Of a stretch of DNA of 64,000 nucleotides, positions 17,519-27,024 are shown piece by piece (positions within the stretch are counted from its first letter, which is position 1; each line of letters opens with the position of its first letter). The DNA comes from JABWBD01 sp040768665. GTDB taxonomy: Bacteria; Planctomycetota; Planctomycetia; Pirellulales; Thermoguttaceae. The DNA lies in the NCBI GenBank assembly GCA_040768665.1, contig JAXGMN010000022.1, forward strand, positions 124,001 through 188,000, written 5' to 3'. The notes under the pieces were generated by a model. That model made no database searches and had not been told where the DNA came from. It saw nothing but the letters and a program-made list of their open reading frames with translations. Both the position numbers and the translations under genes were made by a program.

Positions 17519-18455
17519 AAACGCAGGGAGCCAGGCGGGCCAGAGCCGCCGACTGCGCCGGCCGCTCGGCTTTGCCCGTCACCAGGATGCCGCCGATACG
17601 AAGTGATCCTTCCAGGACATTCCACAGTCGTGCCACGGCAGGCGGCTCGAGGTAAATGGCCAGGTTTCGGCAGAGAACCAGGTCCCAGGGTTGCTCACCG
17701 GGGGAAGGCCCAGCCACGGCATCTTGTCGGCGCCACCGTGTGGCGCGGCGGAGGGCCTGGCACACGTGGAAGCCGCCGTTGTGCGGCACGAAGTACGTGC
17801 GACGAAGCCGCTCGTCGAGCGACTCCAGCCGGGAAAACTCGAACCAGCCGCGCCGGGCCCGGCAAACTGCATCCGCACGGCAGTCGGTGCCCACCAGCGT
17901 GCTCCGCTGAAGCAGCCCGCGCCGGGCCAACAGCATCGCGACCGAGTAGAGCTCCGCGCCGTCGGAGCAGCCCGCACTCCATATCCGGAGGCCGGCACCG
18001 CCGGGCGTCAGCTTCGGCAATACGACCTCGTCGAGGTAGGAGAACACAGCCGGTTCCCGAAAGAACTCGGTGACGCCGATCAGCAGCATGCTTACGGTCG
18101 CTGTCACCTGCTGCGGCTCCTGCTTGAGCCGCTCCCATGCCTCCTCGATCGAGCGGGCACGCAGCGAGCGAAGACATGCCCGTAGCCTGCGGGCCAACGG
18201 CGCCCTGCGGTAGCAGTCGGGATTCACCCCGGCGCGGTCCAAGATCCAATGGAGAAATCGCCTTGCCTCCGGATCGAGCGGATCGTCAGCCGGGTGTGGG
18301 GCTGCGGAACCGGCCGCCGAGTGCGGCCTGCCACACAACGATGGGGCACGGGCAGGCACCGGAAAGCTCCGCGGAGACAGAAACTGAATGTGGCGGTAGC
18401 GGTCCGCCGGCGACCGGGCCACAAGAATGTCTTGTTCGCTGCGGATGGCAGACAT
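17502..18455 (-). CDS. CheR-type protein glutamate methyltransferase
   Basis: A 317-residue S-adenosylmethionine-dependent methyltransferase of the CheR family. Visible motifs are the all-helical N-terminal domain (RFLHWILDRAGVNPDCYRRA), GVTEFFREPAVFSYL, the SAM site IWSAGCSDGAELYSVAMLLA (usually GCSTGEEPYS, so the Glu is shifted by one) and LCRNLAIYLEP. A low-complexity Pro/Arg-rich leader of about 55 residues precedes the domain. CheR normally methylates chemoreceptors, but no receptor or cheB is nearby. The tight overlap with the hybrid kinase suggests it serves that signalling protein, as in CheR-PAS-kinase systems. GGAG lies just before the ATG. Confidence 0.85.
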   Translation of the reverse strand: MSAIRSEQDILVARSPADRYRHIQFLSPRSFPVPARAPSLCGRPHSAAGSAAPHPADDPLDPEARRFLHWILDRAGVNPDCYRRAPLARRLRACLRSLRARSIEEAWERLKQEPQQVTATVSMLLIGVTEFFREPAVFSYLDEVVLPKLTPGGAGLRIWSAGCSDGAELYSVAMLLARRGLLQRSTLVGTDCRADAVCRARRGWFEFSRLESLDERLRRTYFVPHNGGFHVCQALRRATRWRRQDAVAGPSPGEQPWDLVLCRNLAIYLEPPAVARLWNVLEGSLRIGGILVTGKAERPAQSAALARLAPCVYERRK

Positions 18456-18657
18456 CGGTCTCCGGTTGACCGCTCGATGCGCGAGCGGCTTACTTTGCTA
18501 TGGCCGCGTCTCGGCAGCATGGGGCCGCTGCATGCGCCGGCCGAAAAAGAGCTGGCAGAGATTCGTGCGGCCACTGGTTGAATCGTAAGTATGCCGATAC
18601 AAGCTCCGACAAGCAAGCGTGCATCGGGAAATTCTCGCGAAGACCAACAGGACCTGA

Positions 18658-18736
18658 CAAAACGGGACCGGCTCCGAGCCGAGCACTCGTAAAACACGCA
18701 GAATGTGCGTTTTGGCGAGTGCCTGTCCCCGTTTTG
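18658..18736. repeat. Palindromic repeat, family A
   Basis: Arms CAAAACGGGACCGGCTCCGA and GTGCCTGTCCCCGTTTTG carry the family A boxes GGCTCC and GTGCCTGTCCCC. The centre holds CAGAATGTGCG. It occupies the gap between the CheR-like gene and the next minus-strand kinase (18456-18901), where I see no gene. Confidence 0.85.
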
Positions 18737-18830
18737 TTGGGGCCCTTAAGGAAAACCCCTATCCGCTCGCCGGGAACAGCCGGACTTACCGCGGACGTTG
18801 GGTGAACGGCAGATGAGAATTCACACGCAA

Positions 18831-18864
18831 ATCAGCCCGGCTGCTCGGAAGCAGCCGGGCTGAT
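18831..18864. repeat. Perfect 15-bp hairpin, shared with 29469-29634
   Basis: ATCAGCCCGGCTGCT pairs perfectly with AGCAGCCGGGCTGAT across the loop CGGA. It lies 37 bases after the stop of the PAS kinase, so it may act as a transcript-end hairpin. No T-run follows, and the same sequence recurs around 29469-29634, which favours a repeat element. Confidence 0.75.
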
Positions 18865-18901
18865 GGCAATCGTGAGGGGATGCGGTCATCTGCCACACGC
18901 C

Positions 18902-20431
18902 TTACGAAGATCCCGATTCCAGAGGATCTGCCTGAGGTTCGAGCAGCGGCAGGTCGACGACGATGGACGTCCCGGCGCCGGGCTTGCTCTTGATCCTGCA
19001 CTTGCCTCTCAGCAGTCGCGCCCGCTCTCGAATGCCCTCCAGTCCGAAATGGGTCCTCGGCAACTTCGTGGGATCAAACCCGATTCCCCAATCGCGGACT
19101 TCGATGCGAAGATGGTCGCCCCGCTCGATCAAGGCGACGCGGACCTTCTCGCTGCGGCTGTGGTTGCGAGCGTTGCTCAGACCCTCCTGCACGATGCGGT
19201 AAATCACGTTTTCCAGGACAGGGTCCAGCCGGCCGAAGGTGACCTTGCTGCGGAATTCGACTTTCGGCCCCCGGTCGAAGGCCGGGTCGTGAACCAAATG
19301 CGCGACGGCGGCAACGACCCCCGATTCGTCGAGAATAGGCGGCCTGACGCCGCTGATCAGCCGCCGGGCCTCGACGTGGCCCTGCCGCAACAAGGCCAGG
19401 CCCTGTTCGTATGCCGTCCGGGCTTCTCCGGGGTTCGTGCTCTTCTGGTGATCGTAAACCTGCAATTGCAGGATTGCCGCGGCCAGGTGCTGCGCCAGGC
19501 CGTCGTGAATGTCGTACGCGATCAGTTGGCGTTCGTGATCGCTGGCACGCAACATGCGTTTCAGGGTCCGGCGTTCTCGTTCCAATATCGTCTGCGCTTG
19601 CCGGCGCTCGGTAACATCTCGAAACAGACCGAGAGTACACGGCCTGCCGCGATAGGTAAGAGTATTGCCGGTGATGTCGACGTAGAACAGGCTGCCGTTC
19701 TTGCGGACCATGGGCACATTGTGACGGTCCGGAAGGCGTCCGGCGGCCGCGGTCTGAAACGTCCCAACGATCACCGGGAGGGCATCCTTGGGATGAAGAT
19801 CCGAAATCGACATCGACAACAATTCCTCCTCCGAATACCCGAGCATCGAGCAGATCGAAGCATTGGCACGGATGAGCCGCAGCGTCTGCCGATCGGCAAC
19901 GAGCAGACCGTCTCCCAGGCTGTCATGGATTGCGCGCAGTTCGTCGAACAGGCAGCGGTATCTTGCCTCGCTCGCCAGCAATGCCTCTTCGGCCTTCTTT
20001 CGTTCGGTGATGTCGGTGATCACCACGGCAATGCGAAGCGGCCTCCCTTTCTCGTCTCGAATGATGAAGGTGTGGTGCCAGGTCGGGATCGATCTCCCCT
20101 GGCGCGAAAGCATTGGCAGTTCGCCTTCCCAAGACCCTTTTTGGCCCAAAGCGGGTCGAATTTCCTCGTCTCCCCTGCGATTGGACTCTTCGGAAAAGTA
20201 AGCCGACAAGTGCTTGCCGATGGCGTCTTCCGGGTTTCTCTCGCCAAGCATCCGAGACAGCGCGGGATTGATGTACGTAATACGGCCGTCCATCTCGGCC
20301 ATGCTGAATCCCTGGGTGGAGGCCTCCGCAAGCGCATGGAAGATGGCGAGTTCTGCATGGGCAACGGCCAACTCGCCGGCGAGCCCGCGCAACTCGACGC
20401 GCCGATGTTTCGTTCTGTCGCGATCCTCCAT
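18902..20431 (-). CDS. PAS-PAS sensor histidine kinase of the NarX/HisKA_3 type
   Basis: A 509-residue cytoplasmic kinase. The first PAS (about 25-145) contains MAEMDGRITYINPALSRMLG and ends in VVITDITERKKAEE. The second (about 155-285) contains SICSMLGYSEEELLSM and GLFRDVTERRQAQ. A coiled linker leads to the HisKA_3 box ERQLIAYDIHDGLAQHLA (phospho-His near 305) and a HATPase with EGLSNARNHSRS, VRDWGIGFDP and HFGLEGIRERARLL. Kinases of this class phosphorylate NarL/LuxR-type regulators; none is encoded nearby, so the partner is elsewhere. CAGGTG six bases before the ATG supports the start. A single-gene transcript is likely. Confidence 0.92.
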   Translation of the reverse strand: MEDRDRTKHRRVELRGLAGELAVAHAELAIFHALAEASTQGFSMAEMDGRITYINPALSRMLGERNPEDAIGKHLSAYFSEESNRRGDEEIRPALGQKGSWEGELPMLSRQGRSIPTWHHTFIIRDEKGRPLRIAVVITDITERKKAEEALLASEARYRCLFDELRAIHDSLGDGLLVADRQTLRLIRANASICSMLGYSEEELLSMSISDLHPKDALPVIVGTFQTAAAGRLPDRHNVPMVRKNGSLFYVDITGNTLTYRGRPCTLGLFRDVTERRQAQTILERERRTLKRMLRASDHERQLIAYDIHDGLAQHLAAAILQLQVYDHQKSTNPGEARTAYEQGLALLRQGHVEARRLISGVRPPILDESGVVAAVAHLVHDPAFDRGPKVEFRSKVTFGRLDPVLENVIYRIVQEGLSNARNHSRSEKVRVALIERGDHLRIEVRDWGIGFDPTKLPRTHFGLEGIRERARLLRGKCRIKSKPGAGTSIVVDLPLLEPQADPLESGSS

Positions 20432-20546
20432 GGCGCACCTGGCGTGTGTCGCTACGCCAGCCCGTGTGGCGGCCGGGCGAAAACGAAGCTCCTCAGCCGT
20501 CTGTTACGACTCATGGCATCGACCGCGGCTCTTTCGGATCGCCGAA

Positions 20547-20975
20547 TCACTTCGACTGGAGGTCAAAATTGATCTCGTTGCTCCCGGGCTGGACATCAGC
20601 CGTCAACTCACTTTCGGCGTTGTAGCGAGCCGGAACCTTCTCCGTGGATGGGTCGTCGCGGCCGTCGACCGCTGTGTTGATCTTTACGGTATGCGAGCCA
20701 ACCACGGCGCCGTACTCGTCCGTGGTGTAACGCAACCGATAGCTGCCGTCCGCACCCGTTTCGGCGACGGAAGGGCGTCCAGACTGCGGAAGGAACTGGA
20801 CTTGGGCGCCGGACAGTGGCTGCGCGTCAAGAGTGACCACACCTTTGACTTCGCCGAGATCGGGCAAATCGCCGCCTGCGCCGCAGCCGGGCAGGAAAAC
20901 AGCACTTGCCATGGCCAGAAAGCAGGCGGTAATCAGACTTACGCGGGCGATCGAAACGGAGATACTGCTGGTCAT
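20547..20975 (-). CDS. Planctomycete lipoprotein with carboxypeptidase-regulatory-like domain
   Basis: A 142-residue lipoprotein. The signal sequence ends in the lipobox FLPGC, followed by GAGGDLPDLG. The body is a small beta sandwich of the carboxypeptidase-regulatory/transthyretin-like type: VKGVVTLDAQPLSGAQVQF, TGADGSYRLRY and GSHTVKI. Such proteins are very common in planctomycetes directly after DUF1559 genes, as here, and probably sit in the outer or cell-envelope membrane with them. Its partner upstream (21101-22066) is broken while this gene is intact. AAGGAT precedes the ATG. Confidence 0.85.
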   Translation of the reverse strand: MTSSISVSIARVSLITACFLAMASAVFLPGCGAGGDLPDLGEVKGVVTLDAQPLSGAQVQFLPQSGRPSVAETGADGSYRLRYTTDEYGAVVGSHTVKINTAVDGRDDPSTEKVPARYNAESELTADVQPGSNEINFDLQSK

Positions 20976-21100
20976 CGGGGAAGATCCTTCAGAAACGGAT
21001 TGGTTGGCGATGCCGCCTCAGTCGCAGAAACGTCTTTCTGTTGGCTCCACCGACACAAGACCGGTGGAGCCATGGGAATCGCCGACTCGTGAAAGTGGGG

Positions 21101-22066
21101 CTAGAACTCGCCGATGGTCAGGCCGTCGTTGATCTGGCCGAGCCTCTGGTAGATGCTCATCGGAGGAGTGGGACCAGGATTGGATGCGTCGATGGTCTCG
21201 CTGACGAAGCGAACGGATCCGTCAGCCAACAGGAATTGGCACCCTCCCGGGTGCAGACTGCTGGGGCCGAAGGTATAGACCCCAGGCAGGCTGTTGTGAG
21301 CCCCCAGCCGGCGCGCGTGAGCGTCAGCGCAAAGTTCGCGAGTTCATAGCCGTTCGGACCGCCGAAGCACCGGCTCGTACTTAACTGAATTGTGGTTCCG
21401 GCCCAAACGCCCCCCGCCAATTGCTGTACAGGTCAATCACAGCTCTTTCCGCAAATGCGACCGTGTTGGAAGTGCCGTCCCGGATGTCTCGCATCTTGAC
21501 ACGGCTGTTGTGATAGAACATACCATTGACACCCGTCGACCAACAACGAATGTCTTGATTTCCTATGATGCCCAAATGGATTTCGACGCCGATTCTCTGC
21601 CGTTGAAATTAATTGCCATCGGGCTTTGGCTGGGATCTTGCTCGGTGCTCGACGGGCACAGGTATGTACCGCTTATGACAGTGCGAGCCAACCTCAGCGT
21701 CGTTGGGTTGGTCAAGTCCATCCGATTGGTGGTATTCAACTGGTCGTACAGACTCCCTTGTTCGACAAACGGAAGCAGAAAGGCGGTCACAATCCAGCCG
21801 TGACCATCCGCTACGCCCGTTCTGTTATCCTCATCGACGTAGCCGGGCGGAAAGACCAGATGGGTGTCGTGATAGTTGTGCAGCCCCAAGCCGATCTGCT
21901 TCAAGTTGTTGCTGCACTGGCTTCGGCGGGCCGCTTCGCGCGCAGCCTGCACCGCAGGGAGGAGCAGCGCGATCAGGATCCCGATAATCGCGATGACGAC
22001 CAGCAACTCCACCAACGTGAACGCCCGCCTCCCCGTGATCGGCGGCCTCGAATGGTTGCAGTACAT
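21101..22066 (-). pseudogene. DUF1559 prepilin-like protein, frameshifted
   Basis: The N-terminus is a textbook planctomycete DUF1559 protein: prepilin-type methylation motif RRAFTLVELLVVIAIIGILI, then AARRSQCSNNLKQIGLGLHN. The reading frame breaks near 21580. NGMFYHNSRVKMRDIRDGTSN continues in a second frame to about 21381, CFGGPNGYELANFALT lies in a third, and the conserved tail SLHPGGCQFLLADGSVRF (the H-x9-DG motif) returns in another frame, ending at the TAG at 21101. At least two, probably three, single-base shifts are needed. It is either a pseudogene or an assembly-error hotspot. The ATG at 22066 has AGGAG eight bases upstream. The native product would be a type II/IV-like prepilin substrate. 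Confidence 0.85.
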
Positions 22067-22252
22067 CACAAAAACTCCTGTATAAAGGTACAATTGAACA
22101 CGTCCGCAACAGTTGGACCGCCTTTGGGATCACTCCCGCATGCAGTCACCCGCGCCCGATTATGGCACAATATCCTGCGCAATGCCAGCCTTTGGCTGCG
22201 GATTCAGAAATTGCGATACCCCAACTGTAGCGGGGGTGATGTCGCGGTGATT

Positions 22253-22300
22253 TCTCCCACCCGGCACAGGGCCGGATGGGGTTTCCCGGAGTGGCGCAGG
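22253..22300. repeat. Half copy of the family I palindrome
   Basis: CCCACCCGGCACAGGGCCGG followed by ATGGGG matches the right half of 7490-7594. It lies 14 bases beyond the 3' end of the sulfotransferase gene, inside the 22067-22313 gap, which shows no gene. Confidence 0.65.
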
Positions 22301-22313
22301 ACCTTGGAGACTG

Positions 22314-23477
22314 TCATTCGGCAACGGTAGTCGTTACCCGGCCATAGCCGTACTTCTCGATGAAGCGGCTCCAGTGTCGGTCGATCTCGGCCCGCAAACG
22401 GTCGGTGATCTCGTAGCGGTTCTTTTTGTATTCCTTCTGCCCGGCTACGAAGGTTTCCAAAGCGGGCAGCGTATCGTCGAAGCCACCGAGCTGGAGCTCG
22501 TCGTAGATCCGGCGGAGTTCGCCTACGGGATCGGCGACGAGGGCCTCATAGCTGACCTCGGCCAACTGGCCGGGGCCGAGCAACTCGCGGTCTCGCTCGA
22601 AGGCGGCGTACATGCGATTCAGGGCTTCGAAGACCGTGGCCTCCAGGCCTTCGTACCTGGGAACTTGAAAGCCCTGGTCGCTATAGAGACGCTTCCAGAG
22701 ATTCACCGTTGAGGGAAACACAACATACGGATCGCGGTAGATGTGGACGAACTTCGCCCGGGGAAACAACTCCACGAGCGTGCGGATTCGGGCGGTGTGC
22801 GGAGGCGACTTCAACACGATCCGCCGGGAATCCATGTACGTCAGGCACTTCAGAAACCAGGCAAAGCCCCGCTTCCAACGCTGGAGTTCTGCCGGTGAGA
22901 TACCCTCGAAGTCGAGGTACTCGGGATTCTGTGGAGGCTCGTTGGGAAACGCCTGCGTCAGATAAGGAGAGCGGAGCCCCATGTTGCACAGGGCGAACTC
23001 GTCCTCCTGCGGGCGGTCCCAGCCGACCGGCACGTTGTCCATCGGCCGCTTTGCCGGCATGAGCAGTCCGACCAGCCGCGGCAACAGCCGGCGGGAAATC
23101 ACGAAATGGTTCGGCGCGAAACAGGCGTAGGTATTGGGATACGTGTGCCGCGGATCGAGGACCATCAGTTCGTGCAGCAGCGTGGTGCCCGAACGCCAGT
23201 GGCCGACGATGAAAATCGGGTGCTGCTCGATCTGGGTCGCCTCGATCCTGCGGCCCAAAAACAATCGCTGGAGTATCCAGAGTGCCGAGTTGCCCAGGCT
23301 TATCACGGCGAGGATCAGTGCCATGGGAATCCGAAAGGGGTGGATCCGGAATCGGTTGCGTAGGAGCAAACCGAGCAGTCCCGGGGCCCTCATGCCGGAC
23401 CAGAAGCGGGGGATCCAAAATTTGTCCCGGGAGCCGCCGATGTCGGCTTTGATATTTGGGGCGTCGTTGGCAGGCAT
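22314..23477 (-). CDS. PAPS-dependent sulfotransferase
   Basis: A 387-residue sulfotransferase family protein. The 5'-phosphosulfate loop is FIVGHWRSGTTLLHELM (near residue 92) and the 3'-phosphate-binding segment is FVHIYRDPYVVFPSTVNLWK (near 250). A hydrophobic stretch (PMALILAVISLGNSALWI, 51-68) may anchor it in the cytoplasmic membrane. The family moves sulfate from 3'-phosphoadenosine 5'-phosphosulfate to hydroxyls of glycans or lipids; planctomycetes carry many, and the acceptor is unknown. It is divergent from the flagellar genes. The C-terminal KKNRYEITDRLRAEIDRHW is typical of the Sulfotransfer_3 group. Confidence 0.9.
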   Translation of the reverse strand: MPANDAPNIKADIGGSRDKFWIPRFWSGMRAPGLLGLLLRNRFRIHPFRIPMALILAVISLGNSALWILQRLFLGRRIEATQIEQHPIFIVGHWRSGTTLLHELMVLDPRHTYPNTYACFAPNHFVISRRLLPRLVGLLMPAKRPMDNVPVGWDRPQEDEFALCNMGLRSPYLTQAFPNEPPQNPEYLDFEGISPAELQRWKRGFAWFLKCLTYMDSRRIVLKSPPHTARIRTLVELFPRAKFVHIYRDPYVVFPSTVNLWKRLYSDQGFQVPRYEGLEATVFEALNRMYAAFERDRELLGPGQLAEVSYEALVADPVGELRRIYDELQLGGFDDTLPALETFVAGQKEYKKNRYEITDRLRAEIDRHWSRFIEKYGYGRVTTTVAE

Positions 23478-23713
23478 GGCTATCTCATTCCCGGCCGACG
23501 GAGGCTACCCAGACTTCCCAGGCGATTGCCCCGTCGACACGTTCTCTATACTTTGATCTCCCGCGGAGGGCAAGCTGGAAACCTATATCGCCCTGCGGCT
23601 GCGGCAACTTGAAGACCTGACCTGGACACTTCCACCTCTTTTCAGTACCCTCCCGCCGCGTGTTTCCTCGCTTCTCGTTCGTCTGACTGGTCCGTCGACA
23701 GCCGGAGATTTGG

Positions 23714-25804
23714 ATGGCTACTGGCGCCTTGTCGCGTGCGGGTGCGGCATTGCCGCTGGCACGGGCACAAGACTTGATACTACCCGTCGGGCTGATCGCC
23801 AGCGTGCTGGTGATCCTCGTGCCGCTGCCCCCGGCGCTGATGGACGTCCTCCTGGCGGCCAACATCACGATCGCGGTGATCGTGCTGCTCACAACGATTT
23901 ACGTTCGAACTCCGTTGGAGTTCAGCATCTTTCCCTCGCTGCTGTTGGCGACGACACTCTTCCGGCTGGTCTTGAACGTAGCCACCACGAGGCTGATCCT
24001 GACCGGGGCCGAGTCCGACGGGCTGATGGCCGCCGGCGGCGTGGTCAAGAGTTTCGGCGAGTTTGTCACCGGCGGGCGGCTTGTGGTCGGGTTAATCATC
24101 TTTGTCATTATCGTCGTCATCCAGTTCGTCGTGATCACGAAGGGGGCGACCCGCATCAGCGAAGTGGCCGCCCGGTTCGCGTTGGACGGGATGCCCGGCC
24201 GCCAGATGGCTATCGATGCCGACCTGAACGCCGGAATCATCGACGAGCGCGAGGCCCAGCGCCGCCGCAAGGAGATCACCCAGCAGGCAGACTTCTTCGG
24301 GGCCATGGACGGTGCCAGCAAGTTCGTCCGCGGCGACGCGATCGCCGGCATCGTGATCACACTGATCAATATCGTCGGCGGTCTGTTCATCGGCGTAATC
24401 GAAGCCGGGATGGATCTGGGCGAGGCGGGCCGTGTGTTCACCACCCTGACCATCGGCGACGGACTGGTCAGCCAGGTTCCCGCCTTTCTGATCTCGCTGG
24501 CCGCCGGACTGCTGGTCACCCGCAACGGCAACGAAAGCGACTTGCCGGCGGAATTCATCAAGCAGCTCTTTTCCCGGCCTCAAGTGCTGGCCGTGGCAGG
24601 CGGTTTCCTGGGGATCCTGATTTTCACGAAACTCCCCGCCCTGCCGCTGTTATTGGTAACGAGCGGATGCATCGGGCTGGCGATGATGCTCAAGCGCTCG
24701 ACGGCCCGCACGACGGCCAAGATCGATGCCGAGAAGAAAGCCGAGCAGGCCAAGAAGCCCGAAGAGCGGGTGGAAGATTACCTGGTGATCGATCCGATGG
24801 AGATCGGTATCGGCCTGGGCCTGATCCGGCTGGCCGATCCGAAGCGCGGCGGCGACCTCCTCGAGCGCGTCCACCGGATCCGGCAGAACGTTGCCGCCGA
24901 CATCGGCATCATCCTTCCGAAGGTCCGCATTCGCGACAGCTTCCAGCTCGAGCAGCAACAGTACCAGTTCAGCATCGCTGGCATGCCCGTTGCAGTGGGG
25001 GCGGTTTATCCGAACATGCTTCTGGCGATCGACTCCGGCATGACGACCGGCAAAGTCCCCGGCGTCGCGGCGAAGGAGCCGGCGTTCGGAACTCCGGCGG
25101 TCTGGATCGAGCCGAGCCTGCAAGACCAGGCACAGATGTTCGGCTACACGGTCGTCGACCCCGGGGCCGTGATCGCCACCCACTTTACGGAGACGGTCCG
25201 CGACAATGCCGACGAAATCCTCACCCGCGACGCCACCAAGCACCTCATCGACGAGTTGAAGCAGACGTCGCCGGCGGTCGTCGACGAGTTGATCCCGGGG
25301 CAGATGAAGATCTCCGAGGTGCAGCAGATCCTGCAGATGCTGTTGCGCGAACAGGTGCCGATCCGGCAGTTGGCGGTCGTCCTCGAGGCGCTGGGCGATT
25401 CGGTCGGCCGCACGAAGGATCCGATCACGCTCACCGAATTGGTTCGTGCCAAGCTCGCTCGCGTCATCTCCACACGCTACCGGGACCGCGAGGGTACGAT
25501 GCACGTGGTCACCGTCGACCCGGCGCTGGAAGACCGCATCCGAGCCGGTTTCGACCACACGGAGCGAGGGCTGGTCGTCCGCATGTCGCCGCAAGCGATC
25601 GAGAAGACATGCCGGTCGATCGCCATCGAGATCGAAAAGCTCAAACGAGCCGGTCATCGCCCCATCATCCTGGTCAGCCCGCAGATCCGTGCCGCCCTGA
25701 GGAGGATCACGGAGCCGCATCTGCCCAAGCTGATCGTCCTGAGTTTCAACGAAATCACGCGAGACACTCGCATTGAATCCGTGGCCATGGTGGCCGACAG
25801 GTAG
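23714..25804 (+). CDS. flhA: Flagellar type III export gate protein FlhA
   Basis: A 696-residue FlhA of normal length. The N-terminal membrane part (about 20-330) contains the hallmark block TPLEFSIFPSLLLATTLFRL and the conserved cytoplasmic loop KGATRISEVAARFALDGMPG with RQMAIDADLNAG (the FHIPEP signature region). The cytoplasmic domain (about 360-696) holds AVWIEPSLQDQAQMFGYTVV and HLIDELKQTSPAVVDELIPG. FlhA forms the export gate ring of the flagellar basal body and binds export chaperones. CGGAG precedes the ATG. It heads the block flhA-flhF-flhG-membrane protein-fliA, with eight bases to flhF. Confidence 0.97.
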   Translation: MATGALSRAGAALPLARAQDLILPVGLIASVLVILVPLPPALMDVLLAANITIAVIVLLTTIYVRTPLEFSIFPSLLLATTLFRLVLNVATTRLILTGAESDGLMAAGGVVKSFGEFVTGGRLVVGLIIFVIIVVIQFVVITKGATRISEVAARFALDGMPGRQMAIDADLNAGIIDEREAQRRRKEITQQADFFGAMDGASKFVRGDAIAGIVITLINIVGGLFIGVIEAGMDLGEAGRVFTTLTIGDGLVSQVPAFLISLAAGLLVTRNGNESDLPAEFIKQLFSRPQVLAVAGGFLGILIFTKLPALPLLLVTSGCIGLAMMLKRSTARTTAKIDAEKKAEQAKKPEERVEDYLVIDPMEIGIGLGLIRLADPKRGGDLLERVHRIRQNVAADIGIILPKVRIRDSFQLEQQQYQFSIAGMPVAVGAVYPNMLLAIDSGMTTGKVPGVAAKEPAFGTPAVWIEPSLQDQAQMFGYTVVDPGAVIATHFTETVRDNADEILTRDATKHLIDELKQTSPAVVDELIPGQMKISEVQQILQMLLREQVPIRQLAVVLEALGDSVGRTKDPITLTELVRAKLARVISTRYRDREGTMHVVTVDPALEDRIRAGFDHTERGLVVRMSPQAIEKTCRSIAIEIEKLKRAGHRPIILVSPQIRAALRRITEPHLPKLIVLSFNEITRDTRIESVAMVADR

Positions 25805-25812
25805 GAGAACCG

Positions 25813-27024
25813 ATGGACATCAAGACCTTTCGTGCCCGTACGATGCACGAGGCGTTATCGCTGGTCCGCCGCGAATTGGGTCCCGATGCCGCCGTGCTAC
25901 ACACCCGCGAGGTGCAGAACAGCCGGCTGTTCGGACTGATCCGCGGCGCGTCGCACATCGAGGTGACCGCCTCGGCATGCGTCAATGTTCCCAGCCGGAT
26001 GCCCGTCAGGGCATCGAAGGCGGCGGCGCCGATGGACCCGCCGGCGGCCGAGCGGCATCCGGGGGAGCCGCGGGCTGCGTCCTGCCATGTTCAGGTCCGG
26101 CCGGCGGCAAGCAGTCCCCCGCACGCCCCGTCCTACGCGGAGGACATGCGCGGGCAACTCACCGATTTGCAGTCGATGCTCCAGGAGTTGTGCCGCCGCT
26201 CTCGCTGCGGCCCGCAGCATGATCTGCCCGACTGCCTGTTTCGCCTCTTTGCCCAGTTGATCGACGCCGACCTTAGCGAGGATCTCGCTCGCGAACTGGT
26301 CGAGCGCGTGCGAAGCGATGCGGCCGGGGCGGAATTGAACGATCCGGTGCTGCTTCAGTCGAGGGTTGCCCGCATGATCGAGTGCGAGATTCCCGTCACC
26401 GGCCCCCTCGCCCTGCAGCCGGGCCGGTCGCGCGTGGTCGCCCTGGTGGGTCCGACGGGCGTCGGGAAGACGACGACGATCGCCAAGCTCGCCGCCAATT
26501 TCCGGCTCAAGGAAAAGCGGAGCGTGGGACTGATCACCGTCGACACGTACCGCATCGCCGCGGTGGAACAGTTGCGGACTTATGCCGATATCATCGACCT
26601 GCCGATGCAGGTGGTATCCACCCCGCGGGAGATGCGCGACGCCATGCGGCGGCTCGAGGGGCTCGACCTGGTGCTGATGGACACGGCCGGCCGCAGCCCT
26701 CGCGACGAAATCAAGATTCAAGAGCTGAAGGCGCTGTTGACCGAGGCGGGCGTGCACGAGGTGCACCTCGTGTTGAGCAGCGTGGCCGGTGTGCGGACTC
26801 TCGTCGAGACCGCCGAGCGGTTTGCCGCCGTGGGCACCACGGCACTGATCCTCACCAAGCTCGACGAAGCGACCGGGCTGGGCAGCTTGATTCCGCTGGT
26901 CCGCGGCAGCCGCCTTCCCCTGAGCTATGTGACCAACGGCCAGAACGTGCCGGACGACATCGAAACGGCCGCGCCGCGCCGGCTGACGCGGCTGATCCTG
27001 GCGCTGGACGCCCCCTCCAACTAA
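25813..27024 (+). CDS. flhF: Flagellar SRP-type GTPase FlhF
   Basis: A 403-residue SRP-family GTPase. It begins with the FlhF-specific MDIKTFRARTMHEALSLVRR, then a Pro/Ala-rich linker (about 65-115), the helical N domain and the G domain: ALVGPTGVGKTTTIAKLAAN (P-loop), VDTYRIAAVEQLRTYADI, MDTAGRSPRDE and LTKLDEATGLGSL. FlhF sets the site and number of polar flagella and is normally stimulated by FlhG. TAGGAG, overlapping the FlhA stop, is its ribosome binding site. A palindromic repeat starts on the base after its TAA. Confidence 0.96.
   Translation: MDIKTFRARTMHEALSLVRRELGPDAAVLHTREVQNSRLFGLIRGASHIEVTASACVNVPSRMPVRASKAAAPMDPPAAERHPGEPRAASCHVQVRPAASSPPHAPSYAEDMRGQLTDLQSMLQELCRRSRCGPQHDLPDCLFRLFAQLIDADLSEDLARELVERVRSDAAGAELNDPVLLQSRVARMIECEIPVTGPLALQPGRSRVVALVGPTGVGKTTTIAKLAANFRLKEKRSVGLITVDTYRIAAVEQLRTYADIIDLPMQVVSTPREMRDAMRRLEGLDLVLMDTAGRSPRDEIKIQELKALLTEAGVHEVHLVLSSVAGVRTLVETAERFAAVGTTALILTKLDEATGLGSLIPLVRGSRLPLSYVTNGQNVPDDIETAAPRRLTRLILALDAPSN

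Noticed and set aside
18831..18864. Intrinsic terminator of the PAS kinase gene
   Set aside because: The hairpin is perfect but no T-run follows on the transcribed strand, and related copies occur at 29469-29634, so it is listed as a repeat.
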